Assembly (NCBI GenBank): GCA_030684405.1
Contig: JAUXYA010000015.1
Span: 169,603 to 233,602, forward strand
Length of the DNA stretch: 64,000 nt
From: Burkholderiales bacterium
GTDB lineage: Bacteria; Pseudomonadota; Gammaproteobacteria; Burkholderiales; SG8-41
Direction of reading: 5' to 3'
Positions 26,980 through 35,175 of this stretch are shown here, piece by piece. Both the position numbers and the translations under genes were made by a program. How positions within the stretch are numbered: position 1 is the stretch's first letter; every line of letters begins with the position of its first letter. Under the pieces are notes generated by a model, which was not told the origin of the DNA, ran no database searches, and saw nothing but the letters and a program-made list of their open reading frames with translations.

Positions 26980-27027
26980 GACGGGAAGCGGGTGCGGGTC
27001 AGGAAAACGGATGCGGGCGCAGCCGTG

Positions 27028-27615
27028 TTACGACTTCGGGTCGTCGCCGCCGTCTTTTTTGGTTTCGCTGCCGGGCGCGCCGGGAAAACCCGGGAAGGGG
27101 AAATTACCCCACAGGTTACGGGTCTGGGCCGTCAGCTGGTTTTGCATGTTGAGGAAGGTTTGTGCGCTCTGCTCGAGGTAGCGACTCATCAGGCCCTGCA
27201 TTGCGGGGCCCTGCATCTTTACGAATTCATTCCAGGTTTCCGAGTTGAGCATCGGATTCTGGCCGTAGACCTGACGCGATTGATCCTGCAGCTTCTGCTG
27301 AATCTGCATGAAGGTCTGGATATTTTTCTCGAGGTAACTGCCCATCATGCCCTGCATGGCATTGCCATAGAAGCGGATGATCTGCGACAGTGAGCCGCTG
27401 GAGAACATCGGCTCTCCAGCTGATTCTTCCTCGAGAATGATCTGCAGCAGGATGCTGCGGGTCAGGTCGTCCTTGGTCTTGGCATCCTCCACCTTGAACT
27501 CGATATTTTCGAGCACCAGTTTCTTGACATCGGCCAGCGTGATGTAGCTGCTGGTTTCGGTGTCATAGAGTCGCCGGTTCGGATACTTCTTGATGGTTCG
27601 TGCCTGTGCGCTCAT
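27028..27615 (-). CDS. phaR: PHA synthesis repressor
   Basis: Repressor of phasin and PHA genes that also binds PHA granules. The DNA-binding domain is at the N-terminus (TIKKYPNRRLYDTETSSYITLADVKKLVLENIEFKVEDAKTKDDLTRSILLQIILEEE). The rest is helical and Met/Gln-rich, with MMGSYLEKNIQTFMQIQQKLQ repeated in similar form later. It is divergent from phaP, its usual target. Confidence 0.95.
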   Translation of the reverse strand: MSAQARTIKKYPNRRLYDTETSSYITLADVKKLVLENIEFKVEDAKTKDDLTRSILLQIILEEESAGEPMFSSGSLSQIIRFYGNAMQGMMGSYLEKNIQTFMQIQQKLQDQSRQVYGQNPMLNSETWNEFVKMQGPAMQGLMSRYLEQSAQTFLNMQNQLTAQTRNLWGNFPFPGFPGAPGSETKKDGGDDPKS

Positions 27616-27698
27616 TCGGGGAATCCTGGAAAGGAAATCAAGTCTAAATTATCGCACAGCAAAATGCTGCAGCGCAATTGAGGATTTTAAAAAAGTTA

Positions 27699-27716
27699 AA
27701 TAAAAACAGATACTTA
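27699..27716 (-). repeat. 18-bp AT-rich dispersed motif, copy 4
   Basis: Reads TAAGTATCTGTTTTTATT on the minus strand, about 84 bases upstream of phaR and on the other side of the FNR-type box from phaP. Confidence 0.65.
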
Positions 27717-27753
27717 CGGATTTGTGCAATGTTGCGAAAAAGATGGCGCGATA

Positions 27754-27767
27754 TTGACCATGATCAA
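27754..27767. promoter_or_regulatory. FNR-type box upstream of phaP
   Basis: TTGACCATGATCAA matches the FNR consensus TTGATnnnnATCAA at 9 of 10 positions. Its centre is 32 bases from the centre of a possible -10 (GATAGT, 27790-27795), the spacing of a class II (-41.5) activator site. Confidence 0.65.
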
Positions 27768-27837
27768 ACGGTCCGCTGCAGGCCCGGGGGATAGTGAAAA
27801 TGTGAGATCAGATCAACCAACAACGAAGGAGACATTC

Positions 27838-28383
27838 ATGTCCAAGGCAAGTGACGCGATCAGTGAAATGAACCAGAAGGCGGCCGAAGCCGCGATGAAC
27901 CTGACCCGGCTCTCGATGGAGCAGGGCGAACGCCTGCTCAAGCTGCAACTGGAAACCGTGCGGGGCATGCTTGACGACGGGGTGAAGGCAGCCAAGGTGC
28001 TGGGAGAGGCGCGCGATCCGCAGCAGTGGAGTGCCTTACAGCAGCGAAACATGCGCGACATGATCGCCCGCATCACCGACTATTCACGCAGCGTGCAGGA
28101 ACTTGCCGGGAAGACCCAAAAGGAAGTCGGCGGCGCTTTCGAGGCGCGGATGCAGGCGATGAATGCGCAGTTCGAGGCCATGGTTGATGACATGGCGAAG
28201 ACTGCGCCGCCCGGATCCGAGGCGGCCTTCGCGGCAATGAAGCAAACCCTCGGCGCGTCGCGGGCGATGGTCGACGCGATGACCAAAACCAGCCAGCAGT
28301 TTGCACAGTCCGCCCAGTCGGCGATCAAAGCCGCGGCGGATGTGGCGAGCAAGGTCGACGGCAAGGGCGGGAAGAGTTCCTGA
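27838..28383 (+). CDS. phaP: Phasin
   Basis: Granule-coating protein of 181 residues with a helical, alanine-rich phasin fold (residues about 20-110: AAEAAMNLTRLSMEQGERLLKLQLETVRGMLDDGVKAAKVL). The tail resembles the alanine-lysine-rich tail of other phasins. GAAGGAGA lies at good distance from the ATG at 27838. A strong bidirectional terminator follows the stop. Confidence 0.93.
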   Translation: MSKASDAISEMNQKAAEAAMNLTRLSMEQGERLLKLQLETVRGMLDDGVKAAKVLGEARDPQQWSALQQRNMRDMIARITDYSRSVQELAGKTQKEVGGAFEARMQAMNAQFEAMVDDMAKTAPPGSEAAFAAMKQTLGASRAMVDAMTKTSQQFAQSAQSAIKAAADVASKVDGKGGKSS

Positions 28384-28407
28384 AGCCTGAGTCGGGGGTC
28401 GAGTACA

Positions 28408-28441
28408 AAAAATGCCCGCGGCAGTTGCCGCGGGCATTTTT
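28408..28441. terminator. Bidirectional terminator between phaP and phaB
   Basis: AAATGCCCGCGGCA pairs with TGCCGCGGGCATTT around GT. T-tracts lie on both sides (TTTTTGTTT on plus, TTTTTTGT on minus), so it can stop both convergent genes. Confidence 0.9.
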
Positions 28442-28478
28442 GTTTCTGCGCTGCATGTTTGCGGCGCGTGCCCCCCGC

Positions 28479-29219
28479 TTACTGCATGTGCTGGCCGCCG
28501 TTGATCGCGATGTTGGCGCCGGTGACGAAGGCCGCTTCCTCGGAGCAGAGGTAGGCCACCAGTCCGGCAACCTCCTCGGGCTTGCCGAGGCGACCGATGG
28601 GGATCTGGGGAATGATCTTGGTATCCAGCACTTCCTTAGGGATCGCCATCACCATCTTGGTGCCGATGTAGCCCGGCGAGATGGTGTTCACGGTGACGCC
28701 TTTGCGGGCGTATTCAAGCGCGGCGGCCTTGGTGAAGCCGTGCATACCGGCCTTGGCCGCGGAGTAGTTGGTCTGGCCGAAGGCGCCTTTCTGGCCGTTG
28801 ACCGAGGACACGTTGATGACGCGGCCCCAGCTGCGTTCTGCCATGCCGTCAATGACCGGCTTGGTCATGTTGAACACGCTGTCGAGGTTGGTGGTCAGCA
28901 CCGCGTGCCAGGCTTCCGAATCCATCTTGCGGAAAGTCGTGTCGCGGGTGATGCCGGCGTTGTTGACCAGTACGTCGACAGGGCCGACATCCTTGGTAAT
29001 CTGCGCGATTGCCTTCTGGCAGGAATCGAAATCCGCTACGTCCACCGGCACCGCGTGAAAGTCGTGCCCCTGCTGCTTCATTTCGGCAAGCCAGGCGACA
29101 TGCTTGATGTTGCCGGGCGAGTAGGTGGCCACCACCTTGTAGCCCATTTTCGATAGCTTGATGCAGATCGCCTCTCCCAGACCGCCCATACCCCCGGTAA
29201 CCACTGCGACTCGTGACAT
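28479..29219 (-). CDS. phaB: Acetoacetyl-CoA reductase
   Basis: NADPH-dependent reduction of acetoacetyl-CoA to (R)-3-hydroxybutyryl-CoA, the monomer for PHB. The SDR motifs are VVTGGMGGLGEA, NNAGITRD, the catalytic Ser in VINVSSVNGQKG and Y-x-x-x-K in QTNYSAAKAG. AAGGAGG sits five bases before the ATG at 29219; an in-frame GTG two codons earlier is less well placed. It follows phaC by 75 bases. Confidence 0.96.
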   Translation of the reverse strand: MSRVAVVTGGMGGLGEAICIKLSKMGYKVVATYSPGNIKHVAWLAEMKQQGHDFHAVPVDVADFDSCQKAIAQITKDVGPVDVLVNNAGITRDTTFRKMDSEAWHAVLTTNLDSVFNMTKPVIDGMAERSWGRVINVSSVNGQKGAFGQTNYSAAKAGMHGFTKAAALEYARKGVTVNTISPGYIGTKMVMAIPKEVLDTKIIPQIPIGRLGKPEEVAGLVAYLCSEEAAFVTGANIAINGGQHMQ

Positions 29220-29293
29220 GACCACCTCCTTGGTTGAACTTGTATTTCTAATTTAACAGCAAACCCGGGCTCCGCCCCCTGATTCAACCCAAC

Positions 29294-31012
29294 TCAGCTA
29301 TTTTTGTCCTTGACGTAGCGGCCTGGGGCTGGCTCGATCGGCTGATGCTTGGCGTTGCCGGGAGTAGCCGGTGCGGGGATGCGCCCACCGCCATGCGTGT
29401 CCAGCCACTCGCTCCAGTGCGGCCACCAGCTGCCGGGCACGGACGTGGCGCCTTCCAGCCAGGCCTCGGATTGCGGCGCCAGTCTGTCGCATGTCCAGTA
29501 GTTGCGTTTGTTGCGCGCCGCCGGGTTGATCACGCCGGCGATGTGGCCGCTTGCCGCGAGTACGAAGCGGACCGGGCCGCCGAGCAGTGCGGTGCTGGTG
29601 TAGGCCGTGCGCCAGGGGACGATGTGGTCCTCCCGCGCAGCGAGCAGGTAGGCCGGCATGTCGACTCTGCCGAGGTCGACCGGGACACCGCACATGGTCA
29701 AAGCGCCGGGCACGCGCAGCTGGTTTTCGAGGTAGGTGTTGCGCAGGTAATACTTGTACATCACCCCTGGCAGGTTGGTGCTGTCACTGTTCCAGTAGAG
29801 CAGGTCGAAAGCCTCGGGGGTACGGCCCTTCAGATAGTTGTTGACCACATACGGCCAGATCAGGTCGTTGGCGCGCAGGCTGGCGAAGGTGCGTGCCAGT
29901 TCGCGGCCGTGCAGCAGGCCACCCTGCGCGAACTCTGCCTCGCGCGCGGCGACATACTGCTCATCGATGAATACCGACAGCTCGCCGGTATCGCTGAAAT
30001 CGAGCATGGTTGTCAGCAGGGTCAGGCTGGCGGCCGGGTTTTCGCCGCGGGCGCGCAGCACGGCAAGGGCCGAGGCCAGCAGGGTGCCGCCGACGCAGAA
30101 ACCGAGCGCGTTGACTTGCTCCGCGCCGCTGATGTCGCGGGCAACTGCCAGAGCACGCATGACGCCCTGCTCGAGGTAATCGTCCCAGGTTGCCTGGCCC
30201 ATCTCTGCCGGCATATTGCGCCAGGACACCATGAATACCGTATGACCCGCCCCGACAGCGTGGCGCACGAAGGAATTGTCCGGCTGCAGGTCGAGAATGT
30301 AATACTTGTTGATGCAGGGCGGGATCATTACCAGCGGCCGTGCATGGACGTCAGCGGTCTGCGGCGCGTACTGGATCAACTGCATGAAGTCGTTCTCGAA
30401 GACGACGGCGCCAGGCGTGATCGCCAGGTTGCGGCCGACCTCAAAGGCCGTTTCGTCGGTCATCGAGACCAGGCCGCGGTCGATGTCGGCGGCGAGGTTT
30501 TTCAGGCCACGGCTGATGCTGTCGCCCTCGGTTTCGGTGGCGAGCCGGATCGCTTCCGGGTTGGTCCAGGGGAAATTGGCCGGACACATCGAGTCGATCA
30601 TCTGCCGGGTGAAGAAATCCAGCTTGCGGCGCGGATGGTCGTCGAGCTTTGCTGTGGCAGTCAGTTGTTCCAGCCAGCGTGCCGACAGCAGGTAGGAGTG
30701 GGCAAGGTAGTTGTAGTAGGGTTCCTGCCATTCCGGCGCGCGGAAACGGCGGTCCGCGGGCGGGGGCGGCGACGACTGGCCGTCCTGTGGATTCATGAAG
30801 GCCTGCCACAGCGAGAGTTGCTCGCGGTAATAGCGGCTATGCAGTTCCAGCCAGCGTTCGCTGTCGGCGGCAGCGCCGGCGGAGAACAGTTTGATCATCT
30901 CCGGGAAATCGGGGAGTGCTTGCGCAGCGCCGAGTTTTTCGGCGGCATTGCCGAGCAGCAGGCGGTTCAATTCGGCAAAGGTGGCAGCGGGGTCGGTCTT
31001 CGGGTCAGTCAT
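29294..31012 (-). CDS. phaC: Class I PHA synthase
   Basis: Polymerises 3-hydroxyacyl-CoA to PHA at the granule surface. The N-terminal PhaC_N domain (about 80-250) is followed by the alpha/beta-hydrolase domain. The lipase-like box is GFCVGG with the nucleophile C306. The later Asp (AREDHIVPW) and His (SGHIAGVINP) complete the triad. At 572 residues it has the class I length and needs no phaE. It heads the phaC-phaB transcription unit. Confidence 0.96.
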   Translation of the reverse strand: MTDPKTDPAATFAELNRLLLGNAAEKLGAAQALPDFPEMIKLFSAGAAADSERWLELHSRYYREQLSLWQAFMNPQDGQSSPPPPADRRFRAPEWQEPYYNYLAHSYLLSARWLEQLTATAKLDDHPRRKLDFFTRQMIDSMCPANFPWTNPEAIRLATETEGDSISRGLKNLAADIDRGLVSMTDETAFEVGRNLAITPGAVVFENDFMQLIQYAPQTADVHARPLVMIPPCINKYYILDLQPDNSFVRHAVGAGHTVFMVSWRNMPAEMGQATWDDYLEQGVMRALAVARDISGAEQVNALGFCVGGTLLASALAVLRARGENPAASLTLLTTMLDFSDTGELSVFIDEQYVAAREAEFAQGGLLHGRELARTFASLRANDLIWPYVVNNYLKGRTPEAFDLLYWNSDSTNLPGVMYKYYLRNTYLENQLRVPGALTMCGVPVDLGRVDMPAYLLAAREDHIVPWRTAYTSTALLGGPVRFVLAASGHIAGVINPAARNKRNYWTCDRLAPQSEAWLEGATSVPGSWWPHWSEWLDTHGGGRIPAPATPGNAKHQPIEPAPGRYVKDKNS

Positions 31013-31124
31013 GGTCGGTCAGCAGCATGCGCCGGAATGATGACATGTTGATTACAGGGCGGTGCTGCAACAAACATAACACAGGGATTCGAACGGATGC
31101 CGGGGATGCAGGTATGGCCGGCGT

Positions 31125-31913
31125 TCAGTGGCTGTGCGCCCAGCCGCTGACCAGCCAGATGGTGGCGATGCCCATGCCGATCAGCAAGACCTGCTGGGCA
31201 GTCGCGGCGAGCTCCGGGCGGCGATGCAGGCCGGGGATCAGGTCGGCGATCGCGACATAGAGCATGCTTGCGGCGGCCAGGGCCAGTAGCGGAGTCACCA
31301 GCGACTCGGCAAACTGCAGCGTGAAATAGGCAAGGACGCCACCGACAACCATGGATGCGCTGGCGAGGACGTTGAGGAGCATCGCCTTGCGCTTGCTGTA
31401 GCCGGAATGCAGCAGGATCAGGAAATCGCCGACTTCCTGGGGAACTTCGTGGGCGATGATCGCGACCGCAGTGACAATGCCGAGCTGGGTGTCGGCCATG
31501 AAAGCGGCGGCGATCAGCACGCCGTCGACGAAGTTGTGGAAGGTATCGCCGACGAGGATCATCAGGCCGCTGCGGCCGTGATCGTGGCCATGACCATGCT
31601 GTGGCGGAGCGTGCGGGTCGTGTGCTTCGCATTCCTCAATATGGCAGTGGCGCCACAGCACCAGCTTTTCAAGCACGAAGAAGCCGAGAATGCCGAAGAG
31701 CACTGTAGCCGCCGTCGCTTCGATGCTGTCGCTTTGGTAGAAGGCGTGGGGCAGCACTTCGATGAAGGCGGCGCCAAGGAGGGCGCCGACAGCGTAACTG
31801 ACCAGCAACGGAATCTGCGAGGCCTTGGCCTGGATCGCGAAAATCCCGGCGACAATGGCGGACAGGATGCCGCCGGCCAGAGTCGCCACGATGATCCAGG
31901 TCAGTGTGTCCAA
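31125..31913 (-). CDS. ZIP family divalent metal transporter
   Basis: Inner-membrane protein of 262 residues with about eight helices. Helix IV-V motifs H-N-F-V-D-G (DTFHNFVDGVLIAAAF) and HEVPQEVGDF are the metal-binding signature. A His-rich loop (HDPHAPPQHGHGHDHGRS) lies between helices III and IV. It probably imports zinc or iron, and direction is not decided by sequence. The start is TTG; no ATG or strong ribosome site is visible. Confidence 0.9.
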   Translation of the reverse strand: MDTLTWIIVATLAGGILSAIVAGIFAIQAKASQIPLLVSYAVGALLGAAFIEVLPHAFYQSDSIEATAATVLFGILGFFVLEKLVLWRHCHIEECEAHDPHAPPQHGHGHDHGRSGLMILVGDTFHNFVDGVLIAAAFMADTQLGIVTAVAIIAHEVPQEVGDFLILLHSGYSKRKAMLLNVLASASMVVGGVLAYFTLQFAESLVTPLLALAAASMLYVAIADLIPGLHRRPELAATAQQVLLIGMGIATIWLVSGWAHSH

Positions 31914-31956
31914 GACGGGATTCCGAAAAGGAGCGGATTATAGCTTAGCGATGAGT

Positions 31957-32026
31957 GATGAATGATGAGTGATTAACAAAGGGAAATCACGGACTTCCGG
32001 GTTGCGGGTTGTGCTCATCATTCATC
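31957..32026. repeat. Intergenic inverted repeat (13-bp arms)
   Basis: GATGAATGATGAG (31957-31969) and CTCATCATTCATC (32014-32026) are perfect complements across a 44-base loop. The word ATGAGTGATG repeats within the left arm region. The right arm overlaps the 3' end of pgeF. Confidence 0.55.
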
Positions 32027-32773
32027 TCTCCGCGCTGCTTTCCAGATTAATGCGGCCATGCGGCCGGTGACGCGGTCGCGACGGTAGGAATAGAAGCGCT
32101 GCTGATCGGAATAAGTGCACCAGTGGCCGCCGTAGATGGCGGTGACGCCGCAGCGAAGCAGTGCCGAGCGCGCAAGGGCCGGCAGGTCGCACAGCCACTT
32201 GCCTTCGCGCAGAGGCTGGAAAGCGGCGCGGTTTTCAGGGTCCACGGCGGCGAAGGCCTGCAGCACGTCTTCGCCGACTTCGAAGGCCGCGGGGCCAATG
32301 CCGGGGCCGATCCAGGCCAGCAGATTTTCCGGTGCCGCATCCATGCGTTCCACGGTATTGGCGAGCACGCCGCCGGCGAGGCCGCGCCAACCGGCGTGCG
32401 CGGCGGCGACGCAACTGCCGGCGCGGTCGGTGAACAGCACCGGGAGGCAGTCGGCGACCTGAATTGCGCAGACGGTGCATGGTTCCCGCGCAACGCTGGC
32501 ATCAGCCTGCAGCACATCGCGGAGCGTGTCGGCATTGACCACGCTGCTGCCATGCACCTGAGTCAGCCATCCTGGCGGCTGCGGCAGGCAGGCTTCCAGG
32601 CGTGCGCGGTTTTCGGCTACCGCCACAGGATCGTCGTCGGTGCGCAGGCCGAGATTAAGTCCGGCCCATGGCCCCTTGCTGACACCGCCGGCACGAGTGG
32701 TGACACAGGCGCGGACCTGCGGCGGCGCCGGCCAGTCAGGAATAATCCACTCCGGGTGCAGTGCTTCGTTCAT
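32018..32773 (-). CDS. pgeF: Purine nucleoside phosphorylase-type multicopper domain protein
   Basis: YfiH/PgeF family, 251 residues, formerly called polyphenol oxidase or laccase domain. Characterised members act on purine nucleosides or edit peptidoglycan precursors. The motifs are TTRAGGVSKGPWAGLNLG near the start, HGSSVV, CLPVLFTDRAGSCVAAAHAGWRGLAGGVL and IGPGIGPAAFEVG. The ATG at 32773 overlaps the rluD stop (ATGA), giving the common rluD-pgeF unit. Confidence 0.9.
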   Translation of the reverse strand: MNEALHPEWIIPDWPAPPQVRACVTTRAGGVSKGPWAGLNLGLRTDDDPVAVAENRARLEACLPQPPGWLTQVHGSSVVNADTLRDVLQADASVAREPCTVCAIQVADCLPVLFTDRAGSCVAAAHAGWRGLAGGVLANTVERMDAAPENLLAWIGPGIGPAAFEVGEDVLQAFAAVDPENRAAFQPLREGKWLCDLPALARSALLRCGVTAIYGGHWCTYSDQQRFYSYRRDRVTGRMAALIWKAARRDE

Positions 32774-33714
32774 GCGTCGCGCAGCGCGGCAATCAGTTGC
32801 CGCATGTCTTCCGGCAGCGGTGCCTGCCACTGCAGGGTCTTGCCTGTCTGGGGGTGCACCAGCGCCAGTTTTTCGGCGTGCAGTGCCTGGCGCGCGAACT
32901 GTGGTGTGGCGGGCGCGTTGCGCGGACCGTAGACCGGGTCGCCCCAGATCGGGTGGCCGAGTTTCTGCAGGTGCACGCGGATCTGGTGGGTGCGTCCGGT
33001 TTCGAGCCGGCAGGCCAGCACTGTTGCGCGCGGCAGCTGCTCCAGCACGGTGTAATGGGTCACCGCGGGTTTGCCCGAGGGGACTACTGCCATGCGGATG
33101 CGGCTGCGCGGGTCGCGGCCGATGGCGCCCTCCATGGTGCCGCCGCGCGCTACCTTGCCGTGCACTACCGCGCGGTATTCGCGGCTGACGCTGCGCGCCT
33201 GCAGCTGGCGCACCAGGTCGGTCTGCGCGGTCAGGGTCTTCGCGATCACCAGCAGGCCGCTGGTGTCCTTGTCGAGGCGGTGCACGATGCCGGCGCGCGG
33301 TACTGTTGCCAGTTGCGGGGCATGGGCGAGGAGGGCATTGAGCAGGGTCCCCTGCCAGTTGCCGCTGCCGGGATGTACCACCAGTCCGGGTGGCTTGTTG
33401 ATGACGATCAGGGCCCCGTCCTCATCCACGATGTCGAGCGGGATGGCCTCCGGACGGAAGGCAGTTTCCTCCGGCGACAGCATGGGCTGCACGCGGACCT
33501 GTTCGCCGCCATGCACCTTGTCGCGCGGCGTCGGCGTCCGTCCGTCGACTGACACCCGGCCGGCCTTGACCCAAGTGCTGAGGCGCGCGCGGGAATACTG
33601 GGGCAGCAACTGCGCCAGGGCCTGGTCCAGCCGCAGTCCCGCACAGGACTCGGGCACCGCGAGACTGTGCGGGGCCGGGTCCTCTCCGTTCTGGGTATAA
33701 TCCTGCGCTGGCAA
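32770..33714 (-). CDS. rluD: 23S rRNA pseudouridine synthase D
   Basis: Makes pseudouridines in helix 69 of 23S rRNA. An N-terminal S4 RNA-binding domain (about 30-90: RLDQALAQLLPQYSRARLSTWVKAGRVSVDGR) precedes the catalytic domain, with RLDKDTSGLLVIAKT holding the catalytic Asp and QIRVHLQKLGHPIWGDPVYG near the end. A TTG start is used; no ribosome site decides it. It is divergent from bamD, as is usual. Confidence 0.95.
   Translation of the reverse strand: MPAQDYTQNGEDPAPHSLAVPESCAGLRLDQALAQLLPQYSRARLSTWVKAGRVSVDGRTPTPRDKVHGGEQVRVQPMLSPEETAFRPEAIPLDIVDEDGALIVINKPPGLVVHPGSGNWQGTLLNALLAHAPQLATVPRAGIVHRLDKDTSGLLVIAKTLTAQTDLVRQLQARSVSREYRAVVHGKVARGGTMEGAIGRDPRSRIRMAVVPSGKPAVTHYTVLEQLPRATVLACRLETGRTHQIRVHLQKLGHPIWGDPVYGPRNAPATPQFARQALHAEKLALVHPQTGKTLQWQAPLPEDMRQLIAALRDA
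33696..33701 (+). promoter_or_regulatory. Possible -10 of bamD promoter
   Basis: A perfect TATAAT preceded by CTGGG lies 39 bases upstream of the bamD start and inside the 5' end of rluD. No good -35 was found at the usual distance. Confidence 0.4.
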
Positions 33715-33740
33715 ATCAGCGCCTGTTCACTCGAGACCGC

Positions 33741-34547
33741 ATGCGAAACATTCTAACGGTATTCATCGCACTTTCCCTGGGCTGGATCCTTGGCGGCTGC
33801 GGCATTTTCGGCGGCCCCGAAATCGACGAGACCCGCAACTGGTCGGTGCAGAAGCTCTACGCCGAGGCGCGTTCCGAGCTTTCGAACCGCAACTGGGAAA
33901 ATGCGATCAAGCACTATGAACGCATCGAATCGCGTTATCCCTTCGGCCGCTTTGCGCAGCAGGCGCAGATCGAGCTGGCCTATGCACACTGGCGCAACGA
34001 GGACCCGGCGCTGGCGCTGTCGACGATCGAGCGCTTCATCAAGCAGAACCCCAATCATCCCAGCGTCGACTACATGTATTACCTGCGCGGGCTGATCAAC
34101 TTCAACGACGACCTCGGCATCATGGGTTTTTTCAGCGGCCAGGATCTGTCGGAGCGCGATCCCAAAGCCGCCGCCGACGCCTTCGTGGCGTTCAGGGAGC
34201 TGGCGACCCGTTTTCCCGAAAGCAAGTACACGCCGGATGCGATCCAGCGCATGAACTATCTGGTCAATGCGCTGGCGTCCAACGAGATTCATGTCGCGCG
34301 CTATTACATGAAGCGCAAGGCCTATGTGGCAGCGGCCAACCGCGCGCAGTATGCCCTGAAGACCTATCCGAGCGCCCCGGCCAACGAGGAAGGGCTGGTG
34401 ATCATGGTGCAGGCCTACGACGCGATGGGCATGAAGCAACTGCGCGACGATGCCGAGCGGGTGCTACTGAAAAATTTCCCGAACAGCACCTATCTCCGTG
34501 GCGGCCCGAACAAGGGTGTGCCCTGGTGGCAGATCTGGAACTGGTAA
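33741..34547 (+). CDS. bamD: Outer membrane assembly lipoprotein BamD
   Basis: Essential lipoprotein of the BAM complex. The signal peptide ends at a lipobox LGGC (C20). Five TPR-like helical repeats follow (about 35-235: AEARSELSNRNWENAIKHYERIESRYPFGRFAQQAQIELAYAHW ...). At 268 residues it has family length. Confidence 0.96.
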   Translation: MRNILTVFIALSLGWILGGCGIFGGPEIDETRNWSVQKLYAEARSELSNRNWENAIKHYERIESRYPFGRFAQQAQIELAYAHWRNEDPALALSTIERFIKQNPNHPSVDYMYYLRGLINFNDDLGIMGFFSGQDLSERDPKAAADAFVAFRELATRFPESKYTPDAIQRMNYLVNALASNEIHVARYYMKRKAYVAAANRAQYALKTYPSAPANEEGLVIMVQAYDAMGMKQLRDDAERVLLKNFPNSTYLRGGPNKGVPWWQIWNW

Positions 34548-34554
34548 CCCGGTT

Positions 34555-34884
34555 TCAGCGCGCGAAGCGTTTTACCACCGTCATCAGCTCCGCGATCTCC
34601 TGATCGCCGCGGCCGGCCTTCATTGCCGCGGATACGCAGCCCCGGGTGTGATCCTCCAGCAGTTGCAGCGCGACAGCATCCAGTGCCGACTGGATCGCGG
34701 CGACCTGGGTCAACACATCGACGCAGTAGCGGTCGTCCTGCACCATCTGAGCCACCCCGCGCACCTGCCCTTCGACGCGGTTGAGGCGTTTCAGCAATGC
34801 CTGCTTATGCGGCTGTATGACGGGCTGCAGGTCGTGACACTCCTCCGCGCGCGCCGATCGCGATGATGCCTTAGTCAACGTCAT
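34555..34884 (-). CDS. csoR: CsoR-type copper-sensing repressor
   Basis: All-helical DUF156 repressor that leaves DNA on binding Cu(I). The copper ligands C54, H79 and C83 are present in [16 protein letters not shown] spacing. The start MTLTKASS lies inside the 3' end of copZ (14-base overlap). An ATG three codons upstream is equally possible, and no ribosome site decides between them. It is third in copA-copZ-csoR and ends seven bases from the convergent bamD. Confidence 0.88.
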   Translation of the reverse strand: MTLTKASSRSARAEECHDLQPVIQPHKQALLKRLNRVEGQVRGVAQMVQDDRYCVDVLTQVAAIQSALDAVALQLLEDHTRGCVSAAMKAGRGDQEIAELMTVVKRFAR

Positions 34885-35077
34885 AACCGGCATCCGTGAT
34901 TGCGGCCCTGAGCGCATCTGCGCCGGTCTTGCCCGGATCGTAGCTGACCTCGGCATGCGCCTTTTCCAGAGAAACCTCCGCGCTGCCGACGCCTGGAATG
35001 GCGCCAAGCACGCGTTTAACACTCGATACGCAGCCCATGCAGGTCATGCCTTTGACGGGGAGGGTGATGGTTTCCAT
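34871..35077 (-). CDS. copZ: Copper chaperone
   Basis: 68-residue heavy-metal-associated domain with the Cu(I) motif MTCMGC (residues 11-16). It should pass copper to the CopA ATPase encoded upstream. AAAGGAG lies before the ATG. Confidence 0.93.
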   Translation of the reverse strand: METITLPVKGMTCMGCVSSVKRVLGAIPGVGSAEVSLEKAHAEVSYDPGKTGADALRAAITDAGYDVD

Positions 35078-35117
35078 GGTTGACTCCTTTGTGTTTGGGT
35101 GATTGGTAAGTGGTAAG

Positions 35118-35160
35118 CAGTAAGCGGTGGTGGGAATCTGCGGGCATTTACCGCTTACTG
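35118..35160. repeat. Intergenic inverted repeat between copA and copZ
   Basis: CAGTAAGCGGT (35118-35128) pairs perfectly with ACCGCTTACTG (35150-35160). The word GGTAAG/GTAAGC recurs in the left side. It may attenuate or process the copA-copZ transcript. Confidence 0.55.
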
Positions 35161-35175
35161 TTCACCACTCACCAT

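Noticed and set aside
25687..27393. A long open frame on the plus strand opposite rimO and phaR
   Set aside because: It is antisense to two clear family members, has no ribosome site or recognisable domain, and such open frames are expected in GC-rich coding DNA. The same holds for those opposite phaC (29345-31051) and opposite the exporter and amidohydrolase genes (15853-17235).
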